In this document: positions 31,554 through 41,657 of the stretch, piece after piece | Numbering within the stretch: position 1 is the first letter of the stretch | Layout: each line of letters begins with the position of its first letter | NCBI RefSeq assembly: GCF_001429765.1 | Contig: NZ_LMJB01000005.1 | Coordinates: 1,019,071-1,083,070, forward strand | DNA length: 64,000 nucleotides | Source: Flavobacterium sp. Root901 | GTDB lineage: Bacteria; Bacteroidota; Bacteroidia; Flavobacteriales; Flavobacteriaceae | Direction: 5' to 3' | Made by a program: the position numbers and the translations under genes | Notes under the pieces: model-generated | What the model was told of the DNA's origin: nothing | Databases searched by the model: none | What the model saw: only the letters and a program-made list of their open reading frames with translations

Positions 31554-34328
31554 TTAGAAATCGTAACGTAAGCTAAAGTTCCAAGTTCTTCCGAAACCAA
31601 AGTATACTTGGTTATTTGTAGAAATACCTTTGTAAGTTGGCTGAGTTGGGTAATCAGCAGCAAAGAAGTTTGTTTTTGCTTCAGCAATGTATGTATAATC
31701 AAAAACGTTGTTTACGTTTAATCTGAAACCTACTGAATTGCTTTTTTGTTTACCAACTAACCATTTGTAAGATAAACCAGCATCAACTAAACCATAAGAA
31801 GGTAATTGTAAAGAACCTCTGTTAGTTGCAGATGTAAAGTTACCTGGAGAAATTGCTGCATATAATTTGTCATTATAGTTATAGTTTGCATCAATGTTGA
31901 AACGTGTTAAAATTTCGTATGTTGCTCCTACAGCAGCTGTTAGTTGAGCAGCGTCACCAACTTTTACACCATCAAGATAAAGAGTTGTAGTTGTTCCTCC
32001 ACCAATTGGATTGTTTGCTGAATCATAACGGTTACTTGTACTTGTTCCGTCATATTTCCAATCTCCAATAGAGAACATACCATTGATTTTAAGTTTGTCA
32101 GTAACTTTAGCATTACCTTCGAACTCAATACCTGAGTGAATTTCAGTAATTCCTGAGAAATCATAGTAACCTCCAGGGTTTGAAGCATCACCATCATTTG
32201 ATCTTTGGTATCTGTCTTTCCAAGATGTACGGTAAACGTTTACTGTAGCATTGAAAATTCTAGAACGGAAACCGTAACCAGCTTCTAAACCGAAGATTTT
32301 TTCGTTAGTTAAGTTACCATTAACCAATGATGCATTGTTTGGATAAACAGCATTAAAAAATGGTTGTTTTGAATAATAACCTGTGTTAAAGTAAACATTA
32401 TGCTGATCGTTAATGTTATAGTTAGCACCACCTTTTACGTTACCACCAAGAATATTTTCGTAATCTGTGCTTGATAATGGATTTGAAGATAAATATTTGA
32501 AATAATCAACTCTTTTAAATCCTTGTTGAGAAAGAGCTCCTTGAACAAAAACAGTTAAGTTATCGTTAGAGTATTCTAATTGTGTGAAACCACCATACCA
32601 TCTTACATCACCATCATTATAGAAGTTAATTTTCTGTTCAGAATCTGTGCTTTTGAAAACGTTCCAAGCTGGGTAAGTTGAATAAGTTCCTGTTAAAACT
32701 CTATTTGGATTATTTGTATCAAGGTTATCTATATAAGAATCTGCTCCTAAAAGATTATTTACGTTTTGATAGTGAATACCTTTGTAACCTCTTACATCGA
32801 TACCAAGATCCCAGGTTAAATGATCAGAAAACTTTTTATCAAAGTTAACAATTGCACCATACCAGTTGTGTGAGTTAACAGATGAAATTTGAGAAATACC
32901 TGATGTATTATTGTAAACATATGGAGATGTTGCTGTTCCTGCACCAGTTCTACCAGTTGAAACACTATTTTGGAATTGTCCGCTTGCGCCGTTAGTTAAA
33001 CGAGTATAGCTTGTTCCGTTAATAGTTATAGGCTGACCTGAATTGTATGCTACAATTTTATCATAATCAATTAGACCATCAGCAGTTCTAAAAGCATCAT
33101 TATTGTAATTAAGACCTCTAATACCACCTGCTGCTCTAGAACCTCCTCCACGTCCAAAAGAAACGTAAGCTACAGTTGATAATTTTGAAGTTTCATTAAT
33201 TTTATAATCCCAGTTTAAAGATACGATTGGCTTATGATAGTAATTTCTTGTCATGTTAAATGATTGTCCATTTTTATATCCCCAATCAGAGTTATATTTA
33301 ATGTTTGGATCATCTACTGAACCGTATTTTTGATACTGTGCAATTGTAATAAATGTTGATCTTTGATCGTGCCATTGTGGAGCACCAGTTATTGTAAGCT
33401 GGAAATCATGTTTGTCGTTCTTTGTAGTATAACCAAGTCCGATATAGTAATTGTCTCCATTAAATTTTGTTCCATCAACATATCCATCACCTTGAGTATG
33501 GCTGTATAAAATAGATGCAGAGAATCCGCTTTCTAGTTTACCTGTGTTATAAGAAACATTTGATTTAAAATAATTATCGTTTCCTAATGAAGTACCTACT
33601 GTACCGCCTTGTTTTAAGTCAGAAGCTTTAGTAACATAGTTCATTGTTCCTCCAACAGAAGCAATTGCTAATTTTGAAGATCCTAAACCTCTTTGTACCT
33701 GAAGAGCAGAAGTTACGTCTGATAAACCAGCCCAGTTACTCCAGTAAACAGCTCCGTTTTCCATATCGTTAACCGGCATACCATTAACCATTACGGCAAT
33801 GTTATTTTGACTAAAACCACGAATATTGATTCTTGAATCTCCAAATCCACCACCTGATTTAGTAACGTATACAGAAGGCGTGCTTTTTAAAATTTCAGGA
33901 AGTTCCTGGTTTCCTAATTTTTCTTGGATTTCAGCAGCTTTAATTGTAGAAACAGCAACCGGAGTTTTTCTGTCTTTTGCAATATCTACAACTGTACTTT
34001 TAACAACGATTTCACTTAATTCATTTGAATTAGAAGCTAAAACGATTGTTCCTAAATTTGTAGAACCATTTACTGTAAATTTTACAGTCTGGCTTTGATA
34101 ACCTAAGTAAGAGATAACGATTTCTCCTGTACTTGTTGAAGATTCGATAGTAAATTTACCATCGAAATCTGTTGAAGTCGCTGCGCTTGATCCTTTGATC
34201 AAAACGTTAGCGCCTGGTAATGAACCTGTACCATCGGTAATAGTACCAGTAACTTTTCCTTGAGAAAATACGGTTGAAACTATCATAAAAAATAGTCCAG
34301 TAAGTAACCAATTTTTCATTTTCTTCAT
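31554..34328 (-). CDS. TonB-dependent outer-membrane receptor with carboxypeptidase-regulatory-like domain
   Basis: 924 residues (or 921 from the Met at 34319). Signal peptide to about residue 22, a CarboxypepD_reg-like domain (about 24-110, VTGTITDGTGSLPGANVLIKG), a plug domain (about 125-235, with NIRGFSQNNIAVMVNGMPV and VQRGLGSSKLAIASVGG), and a 22-strand-type beta-barrel ending in aromatic Phe (SLRYDF). Substrate uncertain: there is no SusD partner, so an iron chelate, vitamin or peptide is more likely than a glycan. A TAATTTTG -7-like element lies 27 bases before the start on the minus strand (34355-34362). It is monocistronic. Confidence 0.93.
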   Translation of the reverse strand: MKKMKNWLLTGLFFMIVSTVFSQGKVTGTITDGTGSLPGANVLIKGSSAATSTDFDGKFTIESSTSTGEIVISYLGYQSQTVKFTVNGSTNLGTIVLASNSNELSEIVVKSTVVDIAKDRKTPVAVSTIKAAEIQEKLGNQELPEILKSTPSVYVTKSGGGFGDSRINIRGFSQNNIAVMVNGMPVNDMENGAVYWSNWAGLSDVTSALQVQRGLGSSKLAIASVGGTMNYVTKASDLKQGGTVGTSLGNDNYFKSNVSYNTGKLESGFSASILYSHTQGDGYVDGTKFNGDNYYIGLGYTTKNDKHDFQLTITGAPQWHDQRSTFITIAQYQKYGSVDDPNIKYNSDWGYKNGQSFNMTRNYYHKPIVSLNWDYKINETSKLSTVAYVSFGRGGGSRAAGGIRGLNYNNDAFRTADGLIDYDKIVAYNSGQPITINGTSYTRLTNGASGQFQNSVSTGRTGAGTATSPYVYNNTSGISQISSVNSHNWYGAIVNFDKKFSDHLTWDLGIDVRGYKGIHYQNVNNLLGADSYIDNLDTNNPNRVLTGTYSTYPAWNVFKSTDSEQKINFYNDGDVRWYGGFTQLEYSNDNLTVFVQGALSQQGFKRVDYFKYLSSNPLSSTDYENILGGNVKGGANYNINDQHNVYFNTGYYSKQPFFNAVYPNNASLVNGNLTNEKIFGLEAGYGFRSRIFNATVNVYRTSWKDRYQRSNDGDASNPGGYYDFSGITEIHSGIEFEGNAKVTDKLKINGMFSIGDWKYDGTSTSNRYDSANNPIGGGTTTTLYLDGVKVGDAAQLTAAVGATYEILTRFNIDANYNYNDKLYAAISPGNFTSATNRGSLQLPSYGLVDAGLSYKWLVGKQKSNSVGFRLNVNNVFDYTYIAEAKTNFFAADYPTQPTYKGISTNNQVYFGFGRTWNFSLRYDF

Positions 34329-34649
34329 TTGTTCTTTAAGTTTATTGTTTTTGGCAAAATTATAACAATAAAATCAGATAATGTTATCAAAATGTTAAGA
34401 AAAATAAGTTTTACAGTTTGTGCTGCATATTAAAATGAATTTTTCTATTTTCTTTAAATAAAATCATCATTTATTGAATTTTAATATTTGTATTTTGTTA
34501 AAATGATAATATTTTAATCGGTTTTGTAGTGCTAAACTTGCAATTATTATTAGAAATTGGCAATATTGGTATTGTTTTATACGAAAAAACGCCTTAATTT
34601 TTGTAAATCAAGGCGTTTCAAAATGTTATAAAATATTACTTTCTAATTC
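34329..34649. other. Intergenic stretch between pgi and the TonB receptor
   Basis: 321 AT-rich bases. It holds the pgi terminator (34587-34618) and the presumed promoter of the receptor with a candidate -7 element at 34355-34362. A Fur-like box was looked for and not seen. No other feature. Confidence 0.6.
34587..34618 (-). terminator. Terminator of pgi
   Basis: AAACGCCTT (34587-34595) with AAGGCGTTT (34610-34618); the inner bases pair further with mismatches. On the minus strand a T-run follows, 32 bases after the pgi stop. Confidence 0.85.
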
Positions 34650-36293
34650 TTATTTATTTTTCAAAAAATGATTCAATAGAAATGAAGTTGAGCTGTCATG
34701 AGTCTTAACATTTTTAGAATTAATTTCATCTAAAATGGAATTTGCTAATTGTTTCCCTAGTTCAACTCCCCACTGGTCAAAACTGAAAATGTTCCAAATA
34801 ACACCCTGAACAAAGATCTTGTGTTCGTACAAGGCAATTAAAGAACCTAAAGATTTAGGTGTTAATTTATGAACCAAAATGGTATTAGTTGGTTTGTTTC
34901 CCGTAAAAACTTTAAAAGGCAGTAAATAAGAAGCTTTTTCTGCAGAAAGTCCTTGTTTATCAAATTCTGCCTGAACCTGAGATGGAGTTTTACCATTCAT
35001 TAAAGCTTCTGTCTGAGCGAAAAAGTTTGACATTAATTTATTGTGGTGGTCTTCGTTTCCGTAAAGCGGTTTTACAAATCCAATAAAATCAGTTGGAATT
35101 ATTTTTGTTCCCTGATGAATTAATTGGAAAAATGCATGCTGAGAATTTGTTCCCGGTTCTCCCCAGATAATTGTTCCCGTTTGGTAATTAACAGGTTTTC
35201 CGTCGCGGCCAACACTTTTTCCGTTACTTTCCATAGTTGCCTGCTGGAGGTACGGAGCTAATTTTGATAAATATTGTGTATAGGGAATCAAAGCCTCGCT
35301 TTCTGCTCCAAAAAAGTTATTGTACCAGATACTCAGTAAAGCAAGAATTACCGGAATGTTTTTATCAGATTCTGCTGATTTAAAATGTTCGTCCATTTCA
35401 TTTGCTCCCACTAATAACTGGTTGTAATTATCAAAACCAATTGCCAGTGCGATGCTTAAACCAACAGCACTCCAAAGCGAAAATCTTCCGCCAACCCAAT
35501 CCCACATTGGGAAAATGTTATCTGGATTAATTCCGAATTCTGTTACTTTTTGGATATTTGTCGAAACCGCCACAAAATGTTTTGCAACATCTTCCTGTTT
35601 TGCCGATTTCAAAAACCATTCTCTGATAGTTTCAGAATTTGATAAAGTTTCCTGAGTTGTAAAAGTTTTAGAAACGATTAAAAATAATGTTGTTTCCGGA
35701 TTTAATTTCTTAATTATTTCATTTACATGGTCGCCGTCAACATTTGAAACAAAATGTGTGTTTAGGTGATTTTTATAAAATTGCAAAGCTTCAACCGCCA
35801 TAACAGGACCAAGATCAGAACCTCCAATTCCAATATTTACAATATCCGTAAAAGCTTTTCCGGTAAAACCTTTTCTTTCTCCCGAAATTACTTCGTTTGT
35901 AAAGTTTTTAATTTTGTTTTTTACTTCATAAACTTCCGGAATTACATTTTCACCGTCAACTTTTATTACTGCTGATTCCGGTGCACGCAAAGCGGTATGC
36001 AAAACTGCTCTGTTTTCAGTTTGATTGATTAATTCTCCTCCAAAATATTGCGCAATTGCATCTTTTAATCCAATAGAATCTGCCAATTTTAATAAAAGAG
36101 AAATTGTTTCCTGGCTGATATTATTTTTAGAATAATCAACTAAAAAGTCATTCCATTGTAAGTTGAATTTTTCTGCACGGGCATTATCCTGCTGAAATAA
36201 TTCTTGTATCGTAGTTTCGCGAATTGCGTTATAGTGGTTTTGCAGATTTTTCCACGCTTCAGTCCCGGTTGGGTTTGTTGTGTTTAAAGCCAT
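34650..36293 (-). CDS. pgi: Glucose-6-phosphate isomerase
   Basis: 547 residues, the standard length. It interconverts glucose 6-phosphate and fructose 6-phosphate in the cytosol. Clear signatures are [27 protein letters not shown] (PGI signature 1), the catalytic Glu and His in [13 protein letters not shown] and [10 protein letters not shown], and the C-terminal [16 protein letters not shown] (PGI signature 2). A single gene between a hypothetical and the TonB receptor. Confidence 0.97.
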   Translation of the reverse strand: MALNTTNPTGTEAWKNLQNHYNAIRETTIQELFQQDNARAEKFNLQWNDFLVDYSKNNISQETISLLLKLADSIGLKDAIAQYFGGELINQTENRAVLHTALRAPESAVIKVDGENVIPEVYEVKNKIKNFTNEVISGERKGFTGKAFTDIVNIGIGGSDLGPVMAVEALQFYKNHLNTHFVSNVDGDHVNEIIKKLNPETTLFLIVSKTFTTQETLSNSETIREWFLKSAKQEDVAKHFVAVSTNIQKVTEFGINPDNIFPMWDWVGGRFSLWSAVGLSIALAIGFDNYNQLLVGANEMDEHFKSAESDKNIPVILALLSIWYNNFFGAESEALIPYTQYLSKLAPYLQQATMESNGKSVGRDGKPVNYQTGTIIWGEPGTNSQHAFFQLIHQGTKIIPTDFIGFVKPLYGNEDHHNKLMSNFFAQTEALMNGKTPSQVQAEFDKQGLSAEKASYLLPFKVFTGNKPTNTILVHKLTPKSLGSLIALYEHKIFVQGVIWNIFSFDQWGVELGKQLANSILDEINSKNVKTHDSSTSFLLNHFLKNK

Positions 36294-36525
36294 TTTATTT
36301 TTATTATTGAGATTGTTTTTTTAGAATCACAAAAATACTCAAATAACTTTTAATAGGGTAATGCTTCATGATTATATAACAATTAGTTGCGAAAACGTTT
36401 TATAATCTGTTTCATAATTTTTTCGGACAACTTTTGTCGTGACTGATTTTTTTCTTGTGTTGTATTGGTTACAACATATTTGAGGTTGTTATTTTAGGAA
36501 GAAACAGTAAATATAAATAGGTATT

Positions 36526-37137
36526 TTACTGCCAGACTTTCCACCACGGCTTTTTTACTTCAATAGCTTTTCCTGATTTATTGATTTCAATTCTTTTCGG
36601 AGATTCCAGTTTTATTTTTGAATCATCAAAAAACATTTCGCCGCTTTCACTCATTCCAATCGGAAGTTTGGTTCTTTCTTTCCAGTCTTCAGTTTGTAAT
36701 TCCGGAATTAGCGCGTCATTGATTTTTTCGCGAAAGCGTTTTTCAGCTTTTTCAATAATTTCTTCTTCAATGTTTGAAGTTGAATTTTTAAAAAGTGGAA
36801 TTGAATTTTCGGGAATATGAAGAAGAAAAATCTGTGTTTTGCTGTCTTTTTCCTGAATGTCTAAAACTTTAAAAAAGGCATCGGCTAAAAGATAATGTCC
36901 AATTTTTGCCGAATCAGGATTAAAAACCGATAAATCTTTAGCGTCGGCGCTGGCGATTAAGTAGCGTAAATTTCCAGAAAGTCCTCCGCCCAGACGGGTC
37001 ATATCTGTAAATCCTTTTTCTTTAATAATCTGTCCAATCTTATAGTTGGAAATCAAATTTTCTGGAAGATTGGTGTCTCTGTAAAATAGTTTTAAACCAG
37101 AAAAAGTTTCATTAAATATAGATTCGATTCTTTTCAT
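36526..37137 (-). CDS. Conserved hypothetical protein
   Basis: 203 residues, no signal peptide. Mixed alpha/beta with a central helical Glu/Lys-rich stretch (NIEEEIIEKAEKRFREKIND) and a C-terminus KPWWKVWQ that is characteristic and often conserved in such proteins. It lies 23 bases downstream of the M23 peptidase gene on the same strand, so probably the last gene of the tdo/M23 transcript. I do not recognise a domain. Confidence 0.8.
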   Translation of the reverse strand: MKRIESIFNETFSGLKLFYRDTNLPENLISNYKIGQIIKEKGFTDMTRLGGGLSGNLRYLIASADAKDLSVFNPDSAKIGHYLLADAFFKVLDIQEKDSKTQIFLLHIPENSIPLFKNSTSNIEEEIIEKAEKRFREKINDALIPELQTEDWKERTKLPIGMSESGEMFFDDSKIKLESPKRIEINKSGKAIEVKKPWWKVWQ

Positions 37138-37160
37138 GACTCTGCTATTTTTTTAAATCG

Positions 37161-38420
37161 TTACAAATTGCCAATACTGTCCAATTCTCTTTTTAAAGGT
37201 TCGATCTGTTTAAAGAAACGTGTTTTGTCATTTCCGGTTAAAGATTCTCCGGTTGGTAAATTCAATCGAAGCGCATCAACCTGAACACCGTTTTTCCAGA
37301 AACGATAACAAACGTGTGGGCCAGAAGCTAAACCTGTACTTCCCACTAAGCCAATTGTTTGTCCTTGTGTAACGCGCTGTCCGCGGCGAACTAAAATTCT
37401 GGACATGTGCAGATATTGAGTAGAGTAAGTTCCGTTGTGTTTTACTTTTACAAAGTTTCCGTTTCCGGCCGTATATCCTGTTGCTTCAACAACTCCGGAT
37501 GCCGTTGTAGAAATTGGCGTTCCGGTTGGAGCTGCATAATCGGTTCCTTTATGGGCTTTCCATGTATGTTGTACAGGATGGAATCTGTTCATTGTAAAAC
37601 GTGAAGTGATTCGGCTGAATTTGATTGGTGTTTTTAAGAAAAAGTTTTTCAGCGTTTTTCCTTCGTCATCATAATATTCAATTTTTCCCGAAAGAGTATC
37701 TTTTTCAAAAGGAAAAGCATAAACGATTTTTCCTTTATATTCAAAAAATGCGGCTTCAAGATCTTCTACACCGTCATACGTTTTTCCGTTGATAAAACGT
37801 TCCGTAAAAATTAAACCGTAACGATCTCCTTTTTTAAGTTTAAAGAAGTCAATCGACCATGAAAAAACTTTTGTAATCCTGCTGGCAAGAGCTGTTTCTA
37901 CATCTTCATCTCCCAAAGTTTCAGATAATGAAGTTTTTAAAACACCGCCAATAATTTTTCTTTTTAAAGTAACCGGTTTTATTTTTTTATAAGCCTTTGC
38001 AATGCTGTCTCGTAAATCGATTACATAATAAGTCAGAGCGTCTGGCTGATAAATAAATACCTGTAAATTGTTTGTTTTGTTTTTTGAACGAAGCAGTGTA
38101 AAGGGTTTGTTGTACCGAATGGTTCTTACATCAAAAGTATCTTTTACTTGTTCGACAATATCGAATACTTTTTTGTCGCCAATGTTTTGACTCTGGATAA
38201 TAGATCCAAAAGAATCTCCTTTAGAAATGGTGTCATTAACCACATTAAAATCAGCGTAATTAAAACCAAACTCTACTTTTTTAGTTTTTGGTTTTGTAAT
38301 TTTAATTTCAACTTTTTCTTCAGTTTTATTACATGAAAATATTGAAAATAATACTATTATAATTACGAATGCTTTTTTCAAACTTTTAAATTTTTGCAGG
38401 AAACTATAGTGGATTTTCAT
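37161..38420 (-). CDS. M23 family peptidoglycan DD-metallopeptidase lipoprotein
   Basis: 419 residues from the ATG at 38420. The N-terminus (KAFVIIIVLFSIFSCNK) is a lipoprotein signal with lipidated Cys. A poorly conserved middle part is followed by the LytM/M23 domain (about 290-390) with HKGTDYAAPTGTPI (HxxxD zinc site), and YLHMSRI plus GLASGPHVCYRFWKNG (H-x-H-like catalytic part). It cuts peptide cross-links in peptidoglycan. The start was placed by the signal peptide; the frame is open 37 codons further. It overlaps the end of the tryptophan dioxygenase gene by 17 bases, indicating one transcript. Confidence 0.9.
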   Translation of the reverse strand: MKIHYSFLQKFKSLKKAFVIIIVLFSIFSCNKTEEKVEIKITKPKTKKVEFGFNYADFNVVNDTISKGDSFGSIIQSQNIGDKKVFDIVEQVKDTFDVRTIRYNKPFTLLRSKNKTNNLQVFIYQPDALTYYVIDLRDSIAKAYKKIKPVTLKRKIIGGVLKTSLSETLGDEDVETALASRITKVFSWSIDFFKLKKGDRYGLIFTERFINGKTYDGVEDLEAAFFEYKGKIVYAFPFEKDTLSGKIEYYDDEGKTLKNFFLKTPIKFSRITSRFTMNRFHPVQHTWKAHKGTDYAAPTGTPISTTASGVVEATGYTAGNGNFVKVKHNGTYSTQYLHMSRILVRRGQRVTQGQTIGLVGSTGLASGPHVCYRFWKNGVQVDALRLNLPTGESLTGNDKTRFFKQIEPLKRELDSIGNL

Positions 38421-39345
38421 TTCCCCAATTGGACAATTCTTCTTCGGTCCACAATTTAGGAAAAAAGATGCGTCTTTGGTATTTTGGATGCATATATTTT
38501 TGCCAGTCACTTCCGCCGGTTGCTTCACCATTTCCTTTTCCGCTTTCCAAAATATATTTTATAGCAGTATTTAAGTGCTGCATAACCCAGGTAATGTTCA
38601 CCGTATGATCATAATGGCGCATTGCTTTAATCAGTTCAGGATTCTGCTGGTCTTCAATTGGTAACTGAGTAAATTTCTGCCAGATGTTTTTCGTTTTGAA
38701 CGAAGCCATTTGTCTTAAAAACTGATCTTTATATTTTTTTTCAAACTCATTTAGCAAATATGATTTTTCACCTGTATGATAATCTTTACCGGCAGCCTGC
38801 CAGTATAAATGTTCAAAACTGGTTTCGAGATCAGTATTTTCGTCAAAGTCTGCTTTATATCGGCGGTCTGTTAAATTGATTACATCTGTAGAGGCAAATT
38901 CGATCAGTCTATATTGCGCACTCTGAAAACCGCTTGCAGGAGTTAAGGTATTTCTAAATTTCATGTATTGATCTACTTCCATTCCGTTTTCCATAATACT
39001 GAATGAATTGGTAAGCATGTCAAAATAACGGGTGATTCTTGAAAGTCTTTCGCTGAAAAAATCAACCTGAATATTTTGTGTGTCAGCGATCTGATCGATT
39101 TCCCACAAAATCATTTTAAAAATTAATTCATTTACCTGATGATACATGATAAATACCATTTCGTCAGGAAGGGTTGTGCGTTGTGTTTGTAAATTTAAAA
39201 GAGCGTCTGTTTGTATATAATCCCAATAAGTAATGGGTTTTGACCAAAGTAATCCTTGTAACTGAACATCAGTTTTTTGGTTTATTGCTTGAAATTTTAG
39301 GTCAATTTCTTTTAAAATTGATTCTGAATGATCAGTAAGGTTCAT
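38404..39345 (-). CDS. Tryptophan 2,3-dioxygenase family protein
   Basis: 313 residues. Heme enzyme opening the indole ring of tryptophan to N-formylkynurenine. Typical features: PITYWDYIQTDALLNLQ at the substrate side, EMVFIMYHQVNELIFKMIL with the catalytic His, GFQSAQYRLIE with the conserved Arg, and ALRHYDH-like H residues as proximal heme ligand (AMRHYDHTVNITW). Homologues in Flavobacteria open the kynurenine route for NAD synthesis or tryptophan breakdown. Starts within a TAATG overlap with the upstream DUF3108 gene and overlaps the M23 gene. Confidence 0.92.
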   Translation of the reverse strand: MNLTDHSESILKEIDLKFQAINQKTDVQLQGLLWSKPITYWDYIQTDALLNLQTQRTTLPDEMVFIMYHQVNELIFKMILWEIDQIADTQNIQVDFFSERLSRITRYFDMLTNSFSIMENGMEVDQYMKFRNTLTPASGFQSAQYRLIEFASTDVINLTDRRYKADFDENTDLETSFEHLYWQAAGKDYHTGEKSYLLNEFEKKYKDQFLRQMASFKTKNIWQKFTQLPIEDQQNPELIKAMRHYDHTVNITWVMQHLNTAIKYILESGKGNGEATGGSDWQKYMHPKYQRRIFFPKLWTEEELSNWGNENPL

Positions 39346-40115
39346 TATTTTTTAACTTTAAACGGATTTCTCAATCCTTTATATTCATCAAGATCTGCTT
39401 TAAGAGATCCGACAGCTAAATCCGCTTTTATTCTAATAGGAACTTTGTTGTCGTCGTCTGTAATCCAGAGTGTTAAGCTTTCTTTTTCTTTAAAAACTCT
39501 TCCTGTTTGTACCAGTGGTTTAAAAACCATCGTAGAAACCGTTCCAAATTTAGTTGTAATATCTTGACGGCCTACATATTTTAACTTAAATTTTGTGATT
39601 TCGTCATCAAAAAACATATCAATAGTAATCGATTCGCCAGATTTTAATTTATCGATATTAGGATGGTTTCTTAAAAAATAAAATGAAGAAACAATATCCT
39701 GAACATTGTCTGTAATTACAATCGTTTTTTCGGTTTTTCTTTTATAGTCTTTTACTAAAACTTTATTTTCATTCTGGTTGAAAAAACCTTCTTGGTTTTT
39801 TGTATAACCGCCTTCGTCAATTTTTCTCACAAAGCGATACGGAGAGCCATTTTCTTTATCAAAATAGCTTTCGTATAAATCTTCAACTTTGAAGAAAAAT
39901 TTTGACATTCCCGTTGTAAATCCTTTGCCTATAGCATGATGGACTTTTTTATTATTGATAGTGGCATCTTTAACTTCAAGAGTTGCATAGCCGGCATTTA
40001 CGATTCCGTAATGAATTCTGAATTTGAAATATTCCCCCGTGCCAAAAGCATCTTCTTTTTGAGTATCGAAACTAAATGCAGAGAGAATTAATATAATGAG
40101 GATGAACTTTTTCAT
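39345..40115 (-). CDS. DUF3108 exported protein
   Basis: 256 residues from the ATG at 40115: signal peptide MKKFILIILILSAFSF, then a beta-rich DUF3108 domain (YFKFRIHYGIVNAGYATLEVKDA ... VPIRIKADLAVGSLKADL). Members are predicted to sit in the periplasm or outer membrane with a lipocalin- or LolA-like beta fold; function is not known. Stop and start codons with tdo share one base (TAATG), so the two are translationally coupled, although no metabolic link is evident. Confidence 0.86.
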   Translation of the reverse strand: MKKFILIILILSAFSFDTQKEDAFGTGEYFKFRIHYGIVNAGYATLEVKDATINNKKVHHAIGKGFTTGMSKFFFKVEDLYESYFDKENGSPYRFVRKIDEGGYTKNQEGFFNQNENKVLVKDYKRKTEKTIVITDNVQDIVSSFYFLRNHPNIDKLKSGESITIDMFFDDEITKFKLKYVGRQDITTKFGTVSTMVFKPLVQTGRVFKEKESLTLWITDDDNKVPIRIKADLAVGSLKADLDEYKGLRNPFKVKK

Positions 40116-40181
40116 AGTACATTTTTTACATTCTGTTATAAAGATAAAGAAATGCAAATTCTATTCCAAATGTACTAAAAC

Positions 40182-40291
40182 AAAAAAACTCAGTCAAGAA
40201 GACTGAGTTTTTATGCTATTAACTAACCAAAAAACTATAAATTATGAAATTTATATCAATTCAGAAGGAAACCACCCCTTCTTGATTTGCG
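40182..40291 (-). ncRNA. Candidate small RNA (or attenuated leader) with promoter and terminator
   Basis: Read on the minus strand, TATCTTTGC at 40303-40295 matches the Bacteroidota -7 element; about six bases later a transcript of roughly 110 bases would begin. It can form a 6-bp hairpin (40263-40268 with 40277-40282, AGAAGG/CCTTCT) and ends at a perfect 12-bp intrinsic terminator (40184-40212). It lies between HPPD and the DUF3108 gene and no protein of normal size fits. The size and layout are compatible with the flavobacterial Flavo-1 RNA type, which I cannot confirm by eye. A 13-codon open frame on the plus strand (40244-40285) crosses it and is probably not translated. Confidence 0.45.
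40184..40212 (-). terminator. Intrinsic terminator upstream of DUF3108
   Basis: Perfect 12-bp stem AAAAACTCAGTC (40184-40195) with its complement at 40201-40212; five-base loop; T-run on both strands. It terminates either HPPD read-through or the candidate small RNA. Confidence 0.92.
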
Positions 40292-40412
40292 AGTGCAAAG
40301 ATAGACAGAAAGTTCAAAAATTAAATAGCAAAAGTCAAGTTTAACATAACATTTGCATAAAAATCAATGATTTACAGAGAATTTTTCTGCATAATGCAAA
40401 AATAATGCGTTT

Positions 40413-41570
40413 TTATAGTGTTCCTCTCAATTCTTGTTCTCTTTCAATTGATTCAAAAAGAGCTTTAAAGTTTCCTGCGCCAAACCCTTTTGCGCCCATT
40501 CTTTGAATAATTTCAAAGAAAAGGGTAGGTCTGTCCTGAACAGGCTTGGTAAATATTTGTAAAAGATATCCATCTTCATCAGCATCGACCATGATCGCCA
40601 GTTTTTCAATTTCATTTAAATCTTCTTTCATCATGTCCATGTGTACACCCAACCTTTCTGGAATTGCTTCGTAATAAGTATGGGGCGGAGCTGATAAAAA
40701 TTCGACACCACGTGCTTTTAATGCCGAAACAGTTTTAATAATATCATCTGTTGCAATGGCGATATGCTGAATTCCGGGTCCGCCATAAAAATCTAAATAT
40801 TCTTCAATCTGCGATTTTTTCTTTCCTTCTGCCGGTTCATTGATTGGAAATTTAATTCTTCCATTTCCGTTCGACATTACTTTACTCATCAAAGCAGAAT
40901 ATTCTGTGTTGATTTGTTTGTCATCAAAAGAAAGGAAATTCACAAAGCCCATTACTTCTTCGTAGAATTTTACCCAAGTATTCATTTCATTCCAACCCAC
41001 ATTCCCAACCATGTGATCAATATATTTCAATCCTGTTGGTTCCGGATTAAAATCTGATTTCCATTCTTTGTATCCCGGAAGGAAAACTCCATTGTAATTT
41101 TTTCTTTCAACAAAAATGTGAACTGTTTCTCCGTAAGTGTAAATTCCGGAACGAACAACTTCTCCAAATTCATCTTTTTCAACAGTTGGCTCCATAAAAG
41201 AACGTGCACCGCGTTTCATCGTTTCTTCGTAAGATTTTGTAGCATCTTCTACCCAAAGTGCTGCAACTTTTACTCCGTCACCATGTTTTTTCAAATGTTC
41301 GTTTATTGGAGAATCAGCTGTTAAAGGTGTTGTCAAAACAATTCTGATTTTATCTTGTTTTAAAACATAAGAAGCTTTGTCTCTTACTCCGGTTTCAAGT
41401 CCGGCATATGCCAATGACTGATATCCAAATGCAGATTTGTAATAATGTGCAGCCTGTTTTGCATTTCCTACATAAAATTCTACATAATCTGTTCCTAATA
41501 ATGGAAGGAAATCTTGTGCTCCTTCAAAGATTTTTTCTAATCCGTATTCTACTGATTTTACTTGTTTCAT
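40413..41570 (-). CDS. hppD: 4-Hydroxyphenylpyruvate dioxygenase
   Basis: 385 residues from the ATG at 41570. Fe(II) enzyme converting 4-hydroxyphenylpyruvate into homogentisate in tyrosine breakdown. Two glyoxalase/VOC domains are seen; iron ligands come from YIDHMVGNV (His), GIQHIAIAT (His) and the C-terminal LFFEIIQRMGAKGFGAGNFKALFESIE segment with Glu. The N-terminus FLPLLGTDYVEFYVGNAKQAAHYY is typical. The downstream enzyme, homogentisate dioxygenase, is two genes away, upstream on the same strand, with a small helical-bundle gene in between. Confidence 0.95.
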   Translation of the reverse strand: MKQVKSVEYGLEKIFEGAQDFLPLLGTDYVEFYVGNAKQAAHYYKSAFGYQSLAYAGLETGVRDKASYVLKQDKIRIVLTTPLTADSPINEHLKKHGDGVKVAALWVEDATKSYEETMKRGARSFMEPTVEKDEFGEVVRSGIYTYGETVHIFVERKNYNGVFLPGYKEWKSDFNPEPTGLKYIDHMVGNVGWNEMNTWVKFYEEVMGFVNFLSFDDKQINTEYSALMSKVMSNGNGRIKFPINEPAEGKKKSQIEEYLDFYGGPGIQHIAIATDDIIKTVSALKARGVEFLSAPPHTYYEAIPERLGVHMDMMKEDLNEIEKLAIMVDADEDGYLLQIFTKPVQDRPTLFFEIIQRMGAKGFGAGNFKALFESIEREQELRGTL

Positions 41571-41657
41571 AATTAGATAATTTGTCAATTAGAAAATTAG
41601 ATAATTTTGGAAATGAGATAATGTAGATAATTTTCTAATTGTCACATTTTCTAATTT
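41571..41657. repeat. AT-rich AATTAGATAATT word repeat, left copy
   Basis: The words AATTAGATAATT, AATTAGAAAATTAG and their complements (AATTTTCTAATT) fold back on one another across about 80 bases. The same words recur at 42018-42147 and 43306-43400, so the genes from HPPD to homogentisate dioxygenase are bracketed by this repeat family. Confidence 0.65.

Noticed and set aside
31554..34328. SusC-type glycan receptor
   Set aside because: No SusD gene follows and no carbohydrate enzyme is near; it is a general TonB-dependent receptor.
40244..40285. 13-codon peptide starting MKFISIQ on the plus strand
   Set aside because: It is opposite a likely small-RNA unit with minus-strand promoter and terminator, and nothing downstream on the plus strand would be controlled by a leader peptide.
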